Notes: generated by a model not told the origin, from the sequence alone. A DNA stretch of 45,985 nt from Candidatus Methylomirabilota bacterium (GCA_035260325.1 DATFVL010000121.1:1-45985), one strand, 5' to 3'; numbered from the stretch's first letter, positions 20,117 through 29,238 are shown. A program made the numbers and translations.

Positions 20117-20712
20117 ACGCGGCGTTGGCACTCGGCGCCGCGTACCTGGTCGGCGCGCTCCCCCTGGGCTTTCTCGTCGCGCGCGCGTTCGGCGTCGGCG
20201 ACATCCGGCGCCACGGCAGCGGCACCATCGGCGCGACCAACGTCCTGCGCGCCGCGGGCTGGGTCCCGGCGCTCCTCACGCTGGGCGGCGACATCGCCAA
20301 GGGATACCTCGCCGTGGCGGCGGCCGCGGCGCTCGCGGGTGACCCGGCCGTGCGGGCCGCGGCCGCGGTCGCCGCGATCGTCGGCAACTGCTGGTCGGTC
20401 TTCCTCGGCTTCCGCGGCGGCAAGGGCGTCGCGACCGGCCTCGGCGGGCTGCTCGCCGTCGTGCCCTGGGCGGTGGCGCCCGCGGTTCCGGTGTGGCTCG
20501 CGGTCGCGGTGACGACGCGCTACGTGTCGCTCGGCTCGATCCTGGGGGCGCTCTGCGTGCCGCTCGGCGCGCTGCTCCTGGGCTACGGCGCGCCGGCCGT
20601 GGTCGCCGCGCTCGCGGCCGCGGCGATCATCGTCGCCCGGCACCACGAGAACATCGGGCGCCTCCTCGCCGGCACCGAGCGCCGGCTGGGAGAGAAACGG
20701 AGCACTGCGTGA
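20113..20712 (+). CDS. plsY: Glycerol-3-phosphate acyltransferase PlsY
   Basis: PlsY transfers the acyl group from acyl phosphate to glycerol-3-phosphate, the first membrane step of phospholipid synthesis. The GTG at 20113 overlaps the pgsA stop. The 199-residue hydrophobic protein has all three cytoplasmic motifs: GSGTIGATNVLR, FRGGKGVATGLGG and RHHENIGRLLAGTERR. It lies between pgsA and gpsA; gpsA makes its glycerol-3-phosphate substrate. Confidence 0.96.
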   Translation: MNAALALGAAYLVGALPLGFLVARAFGVGDIRRHGSGTIGATNVLRAAGWVPALLTLGGDIAKGYLAVAAAAALAGDPAVRAAAAVAAIVGNCWSVFLGFRGGKGVATGLGGLLAVVPWAVAPAVPVWLAVAVTTRYVSLGSILGALCVPLGALLLGYGAPAVVAALAAAAIIVARHHENIGRLLAGTERRLGEKRSTA

Positions 20713-21695
20713 TCGCGATCGTCGGCGGCGGGAGCTGGGGCACGGCCCTCGCGATCCACCTCGCGCGGCAAGGCGCCGCGGTGCGTCTCTGGGCGCGCGA
20801 GCCCGAGGTCGTGGACGGGATCCGGCGGCAGCGTCGGAGCCCGTGGTACCTGCCCGACGTCGACGTGCCCCCGGGCGTCGAGCCGACGCTGGACCCCGCC
20901 GAGGCGATCCGTGACGCGGAGATCGTCATCATGGCGGTGCCGTCCGAGTTCTTCGCCGCGACGCTCGCGACCCTCCGGCTCGAGCGCGAGGGCGTGCCGA
21001 TCGTCAGCGCGACGAAGGGGCTGGACCCGGTCCGTCATCTCCGGATGAGCCAGGTGATCGCCGAGCGGCTGCCGCGCGCGCGGATCGCCGCGCTGTCGGG
21101 CCCGACGTTCGCGCGCGAGGTGGCGCTGGGCCGCCCGACCGCCGCCGTCGTCGCGTCGCGCGACGACGTGCTGGCGGGGACGCTCCAGCGGCGGCTCGGC
21201 GCGCGCGAGTTCCGGCTCTACGCGAGCCAGGACGTCGTGGGCGCCGAGACGGGCGGCGCGCTGAAGAACGTGATGGCCATCGCGACCGGCCTCGCCGACG
21301 GGCTCGGCCTCGGCGAGAACGCGCGCGCGGCGCTCATCACGCGGGGCCTCGCCGAGATGACGCGTCTCGCGGTCGCGCTCGGCGCGGCGCCCGGGACGCT
21401 CGCCGGCCTCGCGGGGCTCGGCGACCTCGTCCTGACGTGCACGGGCAGCCTCTCGCGCAACCGCCAGCTCGGCATGGCGCTGGCGCGCGGCGAGACGGCG
21501 GCGGCCGTCGAGCGGGAGACGCGGATGATCGCGGAGGGCGCGCGCACCGTCACCTCGGCGCTCGCGCTCGCGAAGACGCACGCGGTGACGATGCCGATCT
21601 GCGAGGAGGTCGGCGCCGTGCTCTTCGCCGGCAAGCCGCCCGCCGACGCGGTGGCGTCGCTGCTCGAGCGCCCGCTCCGCCGCGAGGACCGCTAG
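20709..21695 (+). CDS. gpsA: Glycerol-3-phosphate dehydrogenase [NAD(P)+]
   Basis: GpsA reduces dihydroxyacetone phosphate to glycerol-3-phosphate for phospholipids. The GTG at 20709 overlaps the plsY stop (GTGA). The N-terminal dinucleotide-binding motif is IAIVGGGSWGTALA. The middle has SATKGLD and LSGPTFAREVA, and the C-terminal catalytic part has ETGGALKNVMAIATG, NARAALITRGLAEM and LAGLGDLVLTCTGSLSRNR. Length (328) is normal. Order plsY-gpsA is widely conserved. Confidence 0.97.
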   Translation: MIAIVGGGSWGTALAIHLARQGAAVRLWAREPEVVDGIRRQRRSPWYLPDVDVPPGVEPTLDPAEAIRDAEIVIMAVPSEFFAATLATLRLEREGVPIVSATKGLDPVRHLRMSQVIAERLPRARIAALSGPTFAREVALGRPTAAVVASRDDVLAGTLQRRLGAREFRLYASQDVVGAETGGALKNVMAIATGLADGLGLGENARAALITRGLAEMTRLAVALGAAPGTLAGLAGLGDLVLTCTGSLSRNRQLGMALARGETAAAVERETRMIAEGARTVTSALALAKTHAVTMPICEEVGAVLFAGKPPADAVASLLERPLRREDR

Positions 21696-21699
21696 GCCG

Positions 21700-22695
21700 A
21701 TGCCCGAGCTCCGCAAGGACCCGGTCGTCGGGCGCTGGGTCATCATCGCGACCGAGCGCGCGCGGCGGCCGTCCGACTTCGCCGCCGCGGAGCCCGTCCG
21801 CCCCACGGGCACCGGCTGCCCCTTCTGTCCGGGCCGCGAGGCGACGACGCCGCCCGAGATCCTCGCGGGCCGCGCGCAGGGGGGGCCGAACGAGCCGGGA
21901 TGGTCGTACCGCGTGATCGCGAACAAGTTTCCGGCGCTCCGGATCGAGGGCGACCTCGAGCCCACGGGCGAGGGGCTCTTCGACCGGATGAACGGCGTCG
22001 GCGCCCACGAGATCGTGATCGAGACACCGGACCACGCGGCCTCGCTCGCGACGCTCTCGACCGACGCCGTCGCCGGCGTCCTGCTGGCGTTCCGCGAGCG
22101 CATCCGTGATCTCAAGAAGGACCCGCGCTTCGAGTACGTGCTCGTGTTCAAGAACCACGGCGAGGCGGCGGGCGCCTCGCTCGAGCATCCGCACTCGCAG
22201 CTCATCGCGACGCCGATCATCCCGATCATGGTCGCCGACGAACTCGCCGGGTCGGCGCGCTATTACGCGATGAAGGAGCGCTGCGTCTGGTGCGACATCC
22301 TCCGGCAGGAGCGGCGCGGCGGGCGCCGCCGGATCCTCGAGGCGAACGGCTTCGTCGCCCTGGCGCCGTTCGCGCCGCGGTTTCCGTTCGAGACCTGGGT
22401 CCTGCCGATCGCCCACGGCGCCGCGTACGAGGACTCGAGCCCGGACCAGCTCCGCGGGCTCGCGGGGCTCCTGGGCGACTTCGTCCGGCGGATGAACCGG
22501 GTGCTCGGCGACCCGCCGTTCAACTTCATGCTCCACACGGCGCCCCTCCGGGACGCGCCGGGCGACTCCTTCCACTGGCACCTCGAGATCATTCCGAAGC
22601 TCACGCACGTCGCCGGGTTCGAGTGGGGGAGCGGCTTCTTCATCAACGCGATGCCGCCCGAGGACGCGGCCGCCGCCCTCCGGGCCGGCGGCTAG
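21700..22695 (+). CDS. galT: Galactose-1-phosphate uridylyltransferase (GalT/HIT family)
   Basis: GalT exchanges UMP between UDP-glucose and galactose-1-phosphate. The active-site HPH is His163-Pro-His165 in LEHPHSQLIA. A metal-binding CPFC lies at 40-43 and a second Cys pair CVWC near residue 191. The C-terminal FHWHLEIIPK is also typical. The 331-residue length and N-terminus RKDPVVGRWVIIATERARRP match the GalT-like branch common in bacteria without a Leloir operon. No galK or galE is nearby, so a role in nucleotide-sugar turnover and not galactose catabolism is possible. Confidence 0.88.
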   Translation: MPELRKDPVVGRWVIIATERARRPSDFAAAEPVRPTGTGCPFCPGREATTPPEILAGRAQGGPNEPGWSYRVIANKFPALRIEGDLEPTGEGLFDRMNGVGAHEIVIETPDHAASLATLSTDAVAGVLLAFRERIRDLKKDPRFEYVLVFKNHGEAAGASLEHPHSQLIATPIIPIMVADELAGSARYYAMKERCVWCDILRQERRGGRRRILEANGFVALAPFAPRFPFETWVLPIAHGAAYEDSSPDQLRGLAGLLGDFVRRMNRVLGDPPFNFMLHTAPLRDAPGDSFHWHLEIIPKLTHVAGFEWGSGFFINAMPPEDAAAALRAGG

Positions 22696-22722
22696 AATCG
22701 TGATACGATGTGGCGCTGTGGC

Positions 22723-22797
<75 letters not shown>

Positions 22798-22834
22798 CCA
22801 ATTACCATCACGTCCTCGCGGAACACGCGTTCGA

Positions 22835-22910
22835 GGCGGCGTAGCCAAGTGGCCAAGGCGGAGGTCTGCAAAACCTCTATTCAGCGGTTCGAATCCGCTC
22901 GCCGCCTCCA
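22835..22910 (+). tRNA. tRNA-Cys (GCA anticodon)
   Basis: The acceptor GGCGGCG pairs with CGCCGCC. The anticodon stem is GAGGT/ACCTC with loop CTGCAAA, and the T-arm is GCGG TTCGAAT CCGC. Anticodon GCA lies at 22868-22870 and CCA is encoded. It follows tRNA-Gly by 37 nt and is probably on the same transcript. Confidence 0.97.
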
Positions 22911-22949
22911 CTTCACCAACCCGTAGCGGAACCAGGCCGGAGACCGGAC

Positions 22950-23321
22950 ATGGCGGAAGAGATCAAGCGCGGCGGACCCCCGAAGGCGACCGACCTCAAG
23001 GGCGAGGAGTTCACCTGGACGGTGCCGCTCAGCGAGCCGCCCACGCGCGAGTGGTCGAAGCTCTTCTCGGAGCCGGCCGAGACCACAGTGATGTGCCACC
23101 CGAAGAAGCTCGGCATGATGCACCAGGCGCTCGTCTTCAAGTGTGAGGAGGCGAACCTGGGCACCTGGATCCAGCACATCGACCAGTGGATCCAGGGCGC
23201 GAACCACGCGCTCGCCGCCCAGGAGCAGCGCGAGAAGCAGAAGAAGGCCGAGCAGCTGCGCTACGACGAGGAGAAGAAAAAGCGCATCGAAGAGGTGAAC
23301 GAGAAGTTCAGGAGGATCTAG
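22950..23321 (+). CDS. Uncharacterised small protein inside a tRNA cluster
   Basis: I do not recognise this 123-residue protein. It starts at the ATG at 22950, with GGAG about 10 nt upstream, and lies between tRNA-Cys and tRNA-Leu. The N-terminal half is mixed, with FTWTVPLSEPPTREWSKLF and a lone pair of cysteines in VMCHPKKLG and VFKCEEANLG. A tryptophan-containing stretch TWIQHIDQWIQGANHAL follows. The C-terminal third (about 88-123) is almost entirely Lys, Glu, Gln and Arg and is predicted to be a charged helix or coiled coil. There is no signal peptide or membrane segment, so it should be cytoplasmic. Codon use looks like its neighbours, which argues that it is a real gene. Its tRNA setting does not by itself show function. 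Confidence 0.8.
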   Translation: MAEEIKRGGPPKATDLKGEEFTWTVPLSEPPTREWSKLFSEPAETTVMCHPKKLGMMHQALVFKCEEANLGTWIQHIDQWIQGANHALAAQEQREKQKKAEQLRYDEEKKKRIEEVNEKFRRI

Positions 23322-23330
23322 GGCCGTGAC

Positions 23331-23417
23331 GGGGGCGTGGCGGAATCGGAAAACGCTGAGGATTTAAAATCCTCCGTCCGCGAGGACTTGCAGGTTCGAA
23401 TCCTGCCGCCCCTACCA
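23331..23417 (+). tRNA. tRNA-Leu (UAA anticodon)
   Basis: An 87-nt type II tRNA. The acceptor GGGGGCG pairs with CGCCCCT, with a G-U first pair. The anticodon stem is GAGGA/TCCTC around loop TTTAAAA, with anticodon TAA at 23365-23367. A long variable arm (CGTCCGCGAGGACTT) and T-arm GCAGG TTCGAAT CCTGC follow. The 3' end ACCA is encoded. Confidence 0.95.
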
Positions 23418-23483
23418 TCTCCGTCCGCGCTCGCCAGCCTGCGTTAGCGCTCCCGTCGCGCGCGCCGTGCTATCCTGCCTGTC

Positions 23484-24275
23484 GTGTTCAGCTCGCCCGG
23501 CGCCATCGCCATCCAGATCGGCCCCATCGTCATCCGCTGGTACGGGATCCTCATGGCCACCGCGATCGTGGTCGGCCTCTGGCTCGCCTACCGGCAGGCG
23601 AAGCGCGTGGGCCTGCCCGCGGACGACATCATCGCCTGCGCGCAGTGGGCGATCCTCGCCGGGCTCGTCGGCGCGCGTCTCTACGAGGTCGCGTTCAACT
23701 GGGACTACTACGGCCGTTACCCGTCGAAGATCGTCGCGGTGTGGGAGGGCGGCCTCGCGATCCACGGCGGCCTGATCCTGGGCCCGCTCGTCGGCGTGTG
23801 GCTCGCGCGCCGCTGGAAGCTTCCCGTGCTGCGCGTCCTCGACGTGGCGGCGCCCTCCGTCGCGCTCGGCCAGGCGATCGGGCGGTGGGGGAACTTCTTC
23901 AACGAGGAGGCGTTCGGCCGGCCGACGGGCTTGCCGTGGAAGCTCTACATCTCGCCCGCCCACCGGCCGCTCGGCTTCACCCAGTACGACTACTTCCACC
24001 CGGCGTTCCTCTACGAGTCGGTCTGGGACCTCCTCGTTTTCGCGCTCCTCGTCGCCTGGCTGTGCGCGCGCCTGCGCGGGAGGCCGGGCGCGCTCTTCTT
24101 CTGCTACCTCGGCCTCTACTCCCTGGGCCGGTTCGCGATCGAGGGGCTGAGGCTCGACAGCTTCTGGCTGGGCTCCTTCCGCGTCGCCCAGCTCGCGAGC
24201 ATCGCCGGCGTCCTCGTCGCCGTCGTGGGGCTCGCCTGGACGCGGCGCGGCGGGTCGTCGGCCGCCGCGCGCTGA
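23484..24275 (+). CDS. lgt: Prolipoprotein diacylglyceryl transferase Lgt
   Basis: Lgt attaches diacylglycerol to the lipobox cysteine of prolipoproteins at the inner membrane. The 263 residues begin IGPIVIRWYGILMATAIVVG, the standard first helix. The catalytic-region motif HGGLILGPLVG and the signature GRWGNFFNEEAFGRPT are clear. The start is the GTG at 23484. TATCCT at 23471-23476 lies 7 nt before it and no ribosome binding site is visible, so a leaderless message is possible. Confidence 0.95.
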   Translation: MFSSPGAIAIQIGPIVIRWYGILMATAIVVGLWLAYRQAKRVGLPADDIIACAQWAILAGLVGARLYEVAFNWDYYGRYPSKIVAVWEGGLAIHGGLILGPLVGVWLARRWKLPVLRVLDVAAPSVALGQAIGRWGNFFNEEAFGRPTGLPWKLYISPAHRPLGFTQYDYFHPAFLYESVWDLLVFALLVAWLCARLRGRPGALFFCYLGLYSLGRFAIEGLRLDSFWLGSFRVAQLASIAGVLVAVVGLAWTRRGGSSAAAR

Positions 24276-24290
24276 CCGAGTCGCCGTCCG

Positions 24291-25691
24291 ATGCAGCTCG
24301 AGCAGGTCGGCTCCCAGCTCTGGCGGATTCCCCGCGACGAGCGGCGCGGCATGCGGGTGCCCGGCCTCGTCGTCGCCGACGAGCGCCTGATCGCGTCCAT
24401 CAGGAGCGACGCCTCGCTCGAGCAGCTCGCCAACGGCGCCACGCTCCCGGGGATCGTCCGCGCGGCCCTCGCGATGCCCGACATCCACCAGGGCTACGGC
24501 CTGCCCGTCGGCGGCGTCGTCGCGACCGACGCGGAGCGGGGCGTCGTGAGCCCGGGAGCGATCGGCTTCGACATCAACTGCGGCGTGCGGCTCCTCCGTA
24601 CCGGCCTCGAGGCGCGCGAGCTCGAGGGCCGCCTCGAGGCGCTCGTGGACGCGCTCTACGCCGCGATCCCGACGGGCGTCGGCTCGCGCGGCGTCGCGGC
24701 CCTCGACGCGCGGCAGCTCGAAGAGGTCCTGGCGCGCGGCGCCGCCTGGGCGGTCGAGGCCGGGTACGGGCTCGCCGCGGACCTCGCGTCCATCGAGTCG
24801 GAGGGCCGGCTCGAGGGCGCCGATCCCGGGCGCGTCTCGCCCCGCGCGCGAGAGCGCGGCCGCGGTCAGCTCGGCACGCTCGGCTCCGGCAACCACTTCC
24901 TCGAGGTGCAGGTGGTGGATGAGGTCTACGACGCGCGGGCCGCCGCGGCGCTCGGGGTCGCGGCGGGGCAGGTGACGCTCATGATCCACACGGGCTCGCG
25001 CGGCCTCGGACATCAGGTGTGCACCGACTACCTCGACCTCACCGGCCGGGCGCTCAAGCGCTACGGGATCAGCGTGCCCGACCGCCAGCTCGCGTGCGCG
25101 CCGCTCGACTCCGACGAGGCGAGCGCGTACCTCGGCGCGATGCGGGCGGCGGCCAACTTCGCCTTCGCGAACCGCCAGGTGCTGACGCACTGGGCGCGGC
25201 ATGTCTTCCGCCAGGCGCTCGGCGAGGCGGCGCGCGGCCTCGACATGGCCGTCGTCTACGACGTCGCCCACAACATCGCCAAGCTCGAGGACCACGTCGT
25301 GGACGGCGTCCCGCGGCGCCTGCTCGTGCACCGCAAGGGGGCGACGCGGGCGTTCCCGGGCCAGCCGGTCATCGTGCCGGGCGACATGGGGCGCTACTCG
25401 TTCCTCCTCCTGGGCACCGAGCTGGCGATGCGCGAGACGTTCGGCAGCACGTGTCACGGTGCCGGCCGCCTGCTCTCGCGCACGGCGGCGGTGAAGGCGG
25501 CGCGCGGCCGGCGGATCGATCAAGAGCTGCGCGCACGCGGCGTCGTGGCCCGCGCCACCGGCCGCGACGCGCTCGCCGAGGAGATGCCCGAGGCCTACAA
25601 GGACGTGAAGGACGTCGTGGACGTCGTCCACCGCTTCGGCATCTCGACGCGCGTGGCGCGTCTCCGCCCCGTTGGGGTCATCAAGGGCTGA
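24291..25691 (+). CDS. rtcB: RNA-splicing ligase RtcB
   Basis: RtcB joins 2',3'-cyclic phosphate (or 3'-phosphate) and 5'-OH RNA ends using GTP and Mn2+. The 466 residues contain MPDIHQGYGLPVGGV, SPGAIGFDINCGVRLL, LGSGNHFLEVQ, MIHTGSRGLGHQV, YDVAHNIAK, GDMGRYSFLLLGTE and the STCHGAGRLLSR segment with the metal/guanylation-site residues. In many bacteria RtcB is paired with RtcA, the RtcR activator or archease. None of these is adjacent here, so its use (tRNA repair or stress RNA repair) cannot be read from context. Confidence 0.95.
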   Translation: MQLEQVGSQLWRIPRDERRGMRVPGLVVADERLIASIRSDASLEQLANGATLPGIVRAALAMPDIHQGYGLPVGGVVATDAERGVVSPGAIGFDINCGVRLLRTGLEARELEGRLEALVDALYAAIPTGVGSRGVAALDARQLEEVLARGAAWAVEAGYGLAADLASIESEGRLEGADPGRVSPRARERGRGQLGTLGSGNHFLEVQVVDEVYDARAAAALGVAAGQVTLMIHTGSRGLGHQVCTDYLDLTGRALKRYGISVPDRQLACAPLDSDEASAYLGAMRAAANFAFANRQVLTHWARHVFRQALGEAARGLDMAVVYDVAHNIAKLEDHVVDGVPRRLLVHRKGATRAFPGQPVIVPGDMGRYSFLLLGTELAMRETFGSTCHGAGRLLSRTAAVKAARGRRIDQELRARGVVARATGRDALAEEMPEAYKDVKDVVDVVHRFGISTRVARLRPVGVIKG

Positions 25692-25698
25692 CGACGGC

Positions 25699-25745
25699 GC
25701 GACCACCAAGGGCGGAAGAAGCGGCGACTACCAAGGGCGGAAGAA
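25699..25745 (+). repeat. Two-copy tandem repeat between rtcB and the radical SAM gene
   Basis: The 22-mer at 25699-25720 (GCGACCACCAAGGGCGGAAG plus AA) recurs at 25724-25745 with one mismatch (C to T at the sixth base), giving a 25-nt period. It begins 7 nt after the rtcB stop and ends 21 nt before the next ATG. Confidence 0.8.
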
Positions 25746-25766
25746 ACCCCATGGTAGACTAGGCCG

Positions 25767-27470
25767 ATGTCCTGGACGCTGAAGAAGAAAGCCCAGGCCC
25801 TGCTCGTCGAGGAGCAGGGCACGGTGCGAAAGGATTGGGGCGGGAAGGTCGCGTTCGCCCTCGTGTACCCGAACAGCTACGCCGTCGGGATGTCGAACCT
25901 CGGCTTCCAGACGATCTACCGGCACCTGAACGCGCTCCCCGACGTCGTCTGCGAGCGCGTGTTCTTCCCCGACCCCGAGGACGTCACCGAGCTCCGGCGC
26001 ACCGGCGGCGTGCCGTTCTCGCTCGAGTCGCTCCGGCCGCTGACCGACTTCCACATGCTCGGCTTCTCGGTGACGTACGAGGGCGACTACATCAACGTCC
26101 TGCGCCTGCTCGCGCTGGCGGGCATCCCGCTGCGCGCCGCCGAGCGCCGGCAGCGCGACCCGCTCGTCCTGATGGGTGGAGTGTGCGCCTTCTCGAACCC
26201 CGAGCCCCTCGCGCCCTTCATGGACCTGATCGCCGTCGGCGAGGGCGAGGAGCTCGTCGTCGAGCTGATCGAGCGCTACCGGGCGGCCGGCGCGGACCGC
26301 GAGACCTTTCTCGACGCGCTCGTCGGCGTCGAGGGTATCTACGTGCCCGAGCGCTACGACGTCACCTGGGAGCCCGGCGGCGTGCTCGCGGCCGTCACGC
26401 CGCGCGCGGGAGCGCCGGCGGTGGTCGCCAAGCGGCGGCTCAGGAACGTCAACGCGTTCGAGACGATCGCGACCGTCAAGACGCCGAACGCCGAGTACGG
26501 CCACATGGCCCTCCTCGAAGTGGGCAAGGGCTGCGGCCGCGGCTGCCGCTTCTGTCTCGAGGGCCAGGTGTACCGGCCGGTGAGGCACCGGAGCGTGGAC
26601 GCGCTTCGCGAGACCGTGGCGCGCCTCGCCGAGAGCGGCGAGAAGCGGATCGGGCTCGTCGGCGCGTGTGTCTCCGACTATCCGTGGATCGGCGACCTCC
26701 TGAAGATCGTCGAGGAGAACGGCCTCGAGGTGTCGATCTCCTCGATCCGCGCCGACAGCCTGACGGACGACCTCGTCGCGGCGCTCGCGCGCGGCGGCCA
26801 CCGCACGCTGACCGTCGCGCCCGAGGCGGGCACCGAGCGGCTGCGCCGCGCGATCCGCAAGGCGATCACCGACGAGCAGATCCTCGCGGCCTGCGACCTC
26901 GTGCGCGCCCACGGGATCCCGAACCTCAAGACCTACTTCATGCTCGGTCAGCCCACGGAGACGCGCGCGGACGTGGAGGCGATCCCGGCGCTCGCCGAGA
27001 GGATGCTCGAGCGCCTGCGCGTCCTCGATCCGGAGGGACACCCGTTCGGGCGGCTCACGCTCTCGATCTCGTCCTTCGTGCCGAAGCCCTGGACGCCGTT
27101 CCAGTGGGCGCCCTTCGACGGCGCCGACTCGCTCCAGACGAAGCTCGAGATCGTCAAGCGCGGCGTGCGCCGCTTCTCGAACGTGCGGGTCCTCCACGAG
27201 AACCCGCGCGAGGCGGCGCTCCAGGCGCTGCTCGCGCGCGGCGACCGCCGCGTCGCGGCCTTTCTCGAGCTCGCCGCCGGGTTCGATGGCGACTGGCGGC
27301 GCGCGCTCCGCGAGTGGGAGGGCGATCCCGGCTTCTACACGACGCGCGTTCGACCGGCCGATGAGCGCCTGCCCTGGGACCACTTCGACGTCGGGGTCAA
27401 GAAGGCGGGGCTGCTCCGCGAGTGGGAGCGGGCCCAGGCCGAGGGCGCCGTCACCGCCGGCGCGTCGTGA
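25767..27470 (+). CDS. B12-binding-type radical SAM protein of unknown substrate
   Basis: The 567-residue protein is a radical SAM enzyme. The cluster-binding CxxxCxxC is Cys256, Cys260 and Cys263 in [13 protein letters not shown]. The N-terminal 200 residues ([66 protein letters not shown]) resemble the cobalamin-binding-like Rossmann domain of this class. After the cluster come the barrel strands, including [15 protein letters not shown] and FMLGQPTET. The C-terminus has [13 protein letters not shown], seen in the uncharacterised relatives linked to tRNA or ribosome modification. The substrate cannot be assigned. It is coupled to moaA by TGATG. TAGACT at 25755-25760 lies 6 nt before the ATG. 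Confidence 0.85.
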   Translation: MSWTLKKKAQALLVEEQGTVRKDWGGKVAFALVYPNSYAVGMSNLGFQTIYRHLNALPDVVCERVFFPDPEDVTELRRTGGVPFSLESLRPLTDFHMLGFSVTYEGDYINVLRLLALAGIPLRAAERRQRDPLVLMGGVCAFSNPEPLAPFMDLIAVGEGEELVVELIERYRAAGADRETFLDALVGVEGIYVPERYDVTWEPGGVLAAVTPRAGAPAVVAKRRLRNVNAFETIATVKTPNAEYGHMALLEVGKGCGRGCRFCLEGQVYRPVRHRSVDALRETVARLAESGEKRIGLVGACVSDYPWIGDLLKIVEENGLEVSISSIRADSLTDDLVAALARGGHRTLTVAPEAGTERLRRAIRKAITDEQILAACDLVRAHGIPNLKTYFMLGQPTETRADVEAIPALAERMLERLRVLDPEGHPFGRLTLSISSFVPKPWTPFQWAPFDGADSLQTKLEIVKRGVRRFSNVRVLHENPREAALQALLARGDRRVAAFLELAAGFDGDWRRALREWEGDPGFYTTRVRPADERLPWDHFDVGVKKAGLLREWERAQAEGAVTAGAS

Positions 27471-28489
27471 TGGCACTCCTCGACACGCAGAACCGGCCGC
27501 TCAGCAATCTTCGCATCTCGGTCACCGACCGGTGCAACCTCCGCTGCGCCTACTGCATGCCGGAGGAGGACTACGTCTGGCTCCCGCGCGCCGAGATCCT
27601 CCACTTCGGCGAGGTGGCGGCCCTCGTGGACGTGTTCATGGGCCTCGGCGTGGACAAGGTTCGTCTCACCGGCGGCGAGCCGCTCCTGCGCCGCGAGCTG
27701 CCGCGCTTCGTCCGGATGCTCGCGGCGAAGCCGCTGCGCGATCTCGCGATGACGACCAACGGCGTCCTCCTCGCCGAGCACGCGCCGGCGCTCAAGGAGG
27801 CCGGGCTCCATCGGGTCACGGTGAGCCTCGACACCCTGCGCCCCGATCGCTTCGCAGCGCTGACGCGCCGCCAGAGCCACGCTCAGGTCCTCGAAGGGAT
27901 CGAGTCCCTCGCGCGCGCCGGCTTCGCCGGGACGAAGCTCGACACGGTGGTCATCCGTGGCGTGAACGACGACGAGCTCGCCGATCTCATCGAGTTCGGC
28001 AAGCGGGTGCCCGCGGAGGTCCGCTTCATCGAGTACATGGACGTCGGGGGCGCGACGCGCTGGTCCATGGACCAGGTCGTGAGCCGGAAGCAGATGCTCG
28101 AGGCGCTGGAGGCACGCTACGGCCGGATCGAGCCCATCGTGGAGGAAACCAGCGCGCCGGCTGACCGGTACCGGCTCCCCGACGGCACCGTCTTCGGCAT
28201 CATCGCCTCCACGACCGCGCCGTTCTGCTCGAGCTGCGACCGGAGCCGGCTCACCGCGGACGGTATGTGGTACCTCTGCCTCTACGCCCAGCGCGGCGTC
28301 GACCTGCGCGGTCCGTTCCGCCGGGGCGCGAGTCCGGAGGGACTGCGCGAGCTCGTCGCCGGCGGCTGGCGGCGGCGCGCCGACCGCGGCGCCGAGGAGC
28401 GCCTGGCCCTGCGCGAGCGCACGCCGCTCGTCCAGATCGCGCGGCTCAAGGAGGACCCGCACCTGGAGATGCACACCCGCGGGGGCTAG
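27470..28489 (+). CDS. moaA: GTP 3',8-cyclase MoaA
   Basis: MoaA is the radical SAM enzyme that starts molybdenum cofactor synthesis from GTP. The ATG at 27470 overlaps the previous stop (TGATG), giving 339 residues. The SAM cluster motif is Cys22, Cys26 and Cys29 in [25 protein letters not shown] and [11 protein letters not shown] follow. The second 4Fe-4S cluster is bound by [10 protein letters not shown] and a third Cys in WYLCLY. The C-terminal Gly-Gly (HTRGG), needed for catalysis in studied MoaA, is present. moeA is at 6409. The other mo-genes are not in the window. Confidence 0.96.
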   Translation: MALLDTQNRPLSNLRISVTDRCNLRCAYCMPEEDYVWLPRAEILHFGEVAALVDVFMGLGVDKVRLTGGEPLLRRELPRFVRMLAAKPLRDLAMTTNGVLLAEHAPALKEAGLHRVTVSLDTLRPDRFAALTRRQSHAQVLEGIESLARAGFAGTKLDTVVIRGVNDDELADLIEFGKRVPAEVRFIEYMDVGGATRWSMDQVVSRKQMLEALEARYGRIEPIVEETSAPADRYRLPDGTVFGIIASTTAPFCSSCDRSRLTADGMWYLCLYAQRGVDLRGPFRRGASPEGLRELVAGGWRRRADRGAEERLALRERTPLVQIARLKEDPHLEMHTRGG

Positions 28490-28508
28490 CGCCGCGAGGA
28501 GGGAACGC

Positions 28509-29219
28509 GTGAGCTCGTCCGACACGCCGAAGATCGACGTCCGGGAGCGCGGGGCCCAGCAGCAGACGTCCGAGCGCCGGCTGTACATGCAGCTCCACGC
28601 GTTCGGGGGCTGCCTCGACCCGAAGCCGCTCGTCCGGGCGCTCGAGTCGAGCCGGATCGAGGCCGTGCTCTACCAGGACACGAACGACCCACGCGGCGTG
28701 GGCGTCCTCGCGCTCCACGAGGACCCGGTCTTCTTCGTCCACGGTCTCCGCGAGCTCCTGAACGCCGAGCCCTTCGCGGGACTCGCGCCGAAGCCCGAGC
28801 TCACGATGTTCGGCCGGACGTACTCGTCGGGATTCGAGCAGGACCTCGACGAGTGGCTGCTCCGCCGGCCGCGGCGGACGGCGTTGAACCCGGCCTGGCC
28901 CTGGGCCGTCTGGTACCCGCTGCGCCGCACGGGCGCTTTCGCGCGGCTCTCGGGGGAGGAGCAGGGCAAGATCATCCGCGAGCACAGCGTGCTCGGCCAC
29001 GCCTACGGCGACGCCGATCTCGCCCACGACGTCCGCCTCGCCTGCCACGGGCTCGACGTCCACGATAACGACTTCGTCATCGGTCTCGTGGGCAAGGACC
29101 TCCACCCGCTCTCGCACCTGATCCAGACCATGCGCAAGACCGTCCAGACCGCGCAGTACATCCAGACGCTCGGCCCGTTCTTCGTCGGCCACGCGCTCTG
29201 GCAGAGCCCGCTGCGCTGA
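28509..29219 (+). CDS. Chlorite-dismutase-superfamily protein
   Basis: The 236-residue protein matches the chlorite dismutase/HemQ superfamily by its second half. KIIREHSVLGHAYG resembles the segment with the proximal haem histidine (here His159). GLDVHDNDFVIGLVGKDL, LIQTMRKTVQTAQY and LGPFFVGHALW match the following strands and helices. By hand alignment the catalytic distal arginine of true chlorite dismutases is not conserved, and neither is the glutamate that hydrogen-bonds the proximal histidine. Chlorite degradation is therefore unlikely. It may be a HemQ-like coproheme decarboxylase, a haem-binding protein or a non-haem member of the fold. It lies 19 nt after moaA and may be cotranscribed. 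Confidence 0.7.
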   Translation: MSSSDTPKIDVRERGAQQQTSERRLYMQLHAFGGCLDPKPLVRALESSRIEAVLYQDTNDPRGVGVLALHEDPVFFVHGLRELLNAEPFAGLAPKPELTMFGRTYSSGFEQDLDEWLLRRPRRTALNPAWPWAVWYPLRRTGAFARLSGEEQGKIIREHSVLGHAYGDADLAHDVRLACHGLDVHDNDFVIGLVGKDLHPLSHLIQTMRKTVQTAQYIQTLGPFFVGHALWQSPLR

Positions 29220-29222
29220 GCT

Positions 29223-29238
29223 CCGGGCCCGAGCCCGG
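29223..29238 (+). terminator. Possible weak intrinsic terminator or hairpin
   Basis: CCGGGC-CCGA-GCCCGG forms a perfect 6-bp stem with a tetraloop, starting 4 nt after the stop of the chlorite-dismutase-family gene. It is followed only by CACTTTA and not a real T-run, so termination is uncertain. This is the best such hairpin seen in the window. Confidence 0.4.

Noticed and set aside
25728-27476. A 582-residue minus-strand frame opposite the radical SAM gene, and similar long antisense frames at 5131-7206, 9162-11522, 23412-25709 and 37679-39598
   Set aside because: All lie opposite well-identified genes, show low-complexity Arg/Ala/Glu-rich translation and carry no motif.
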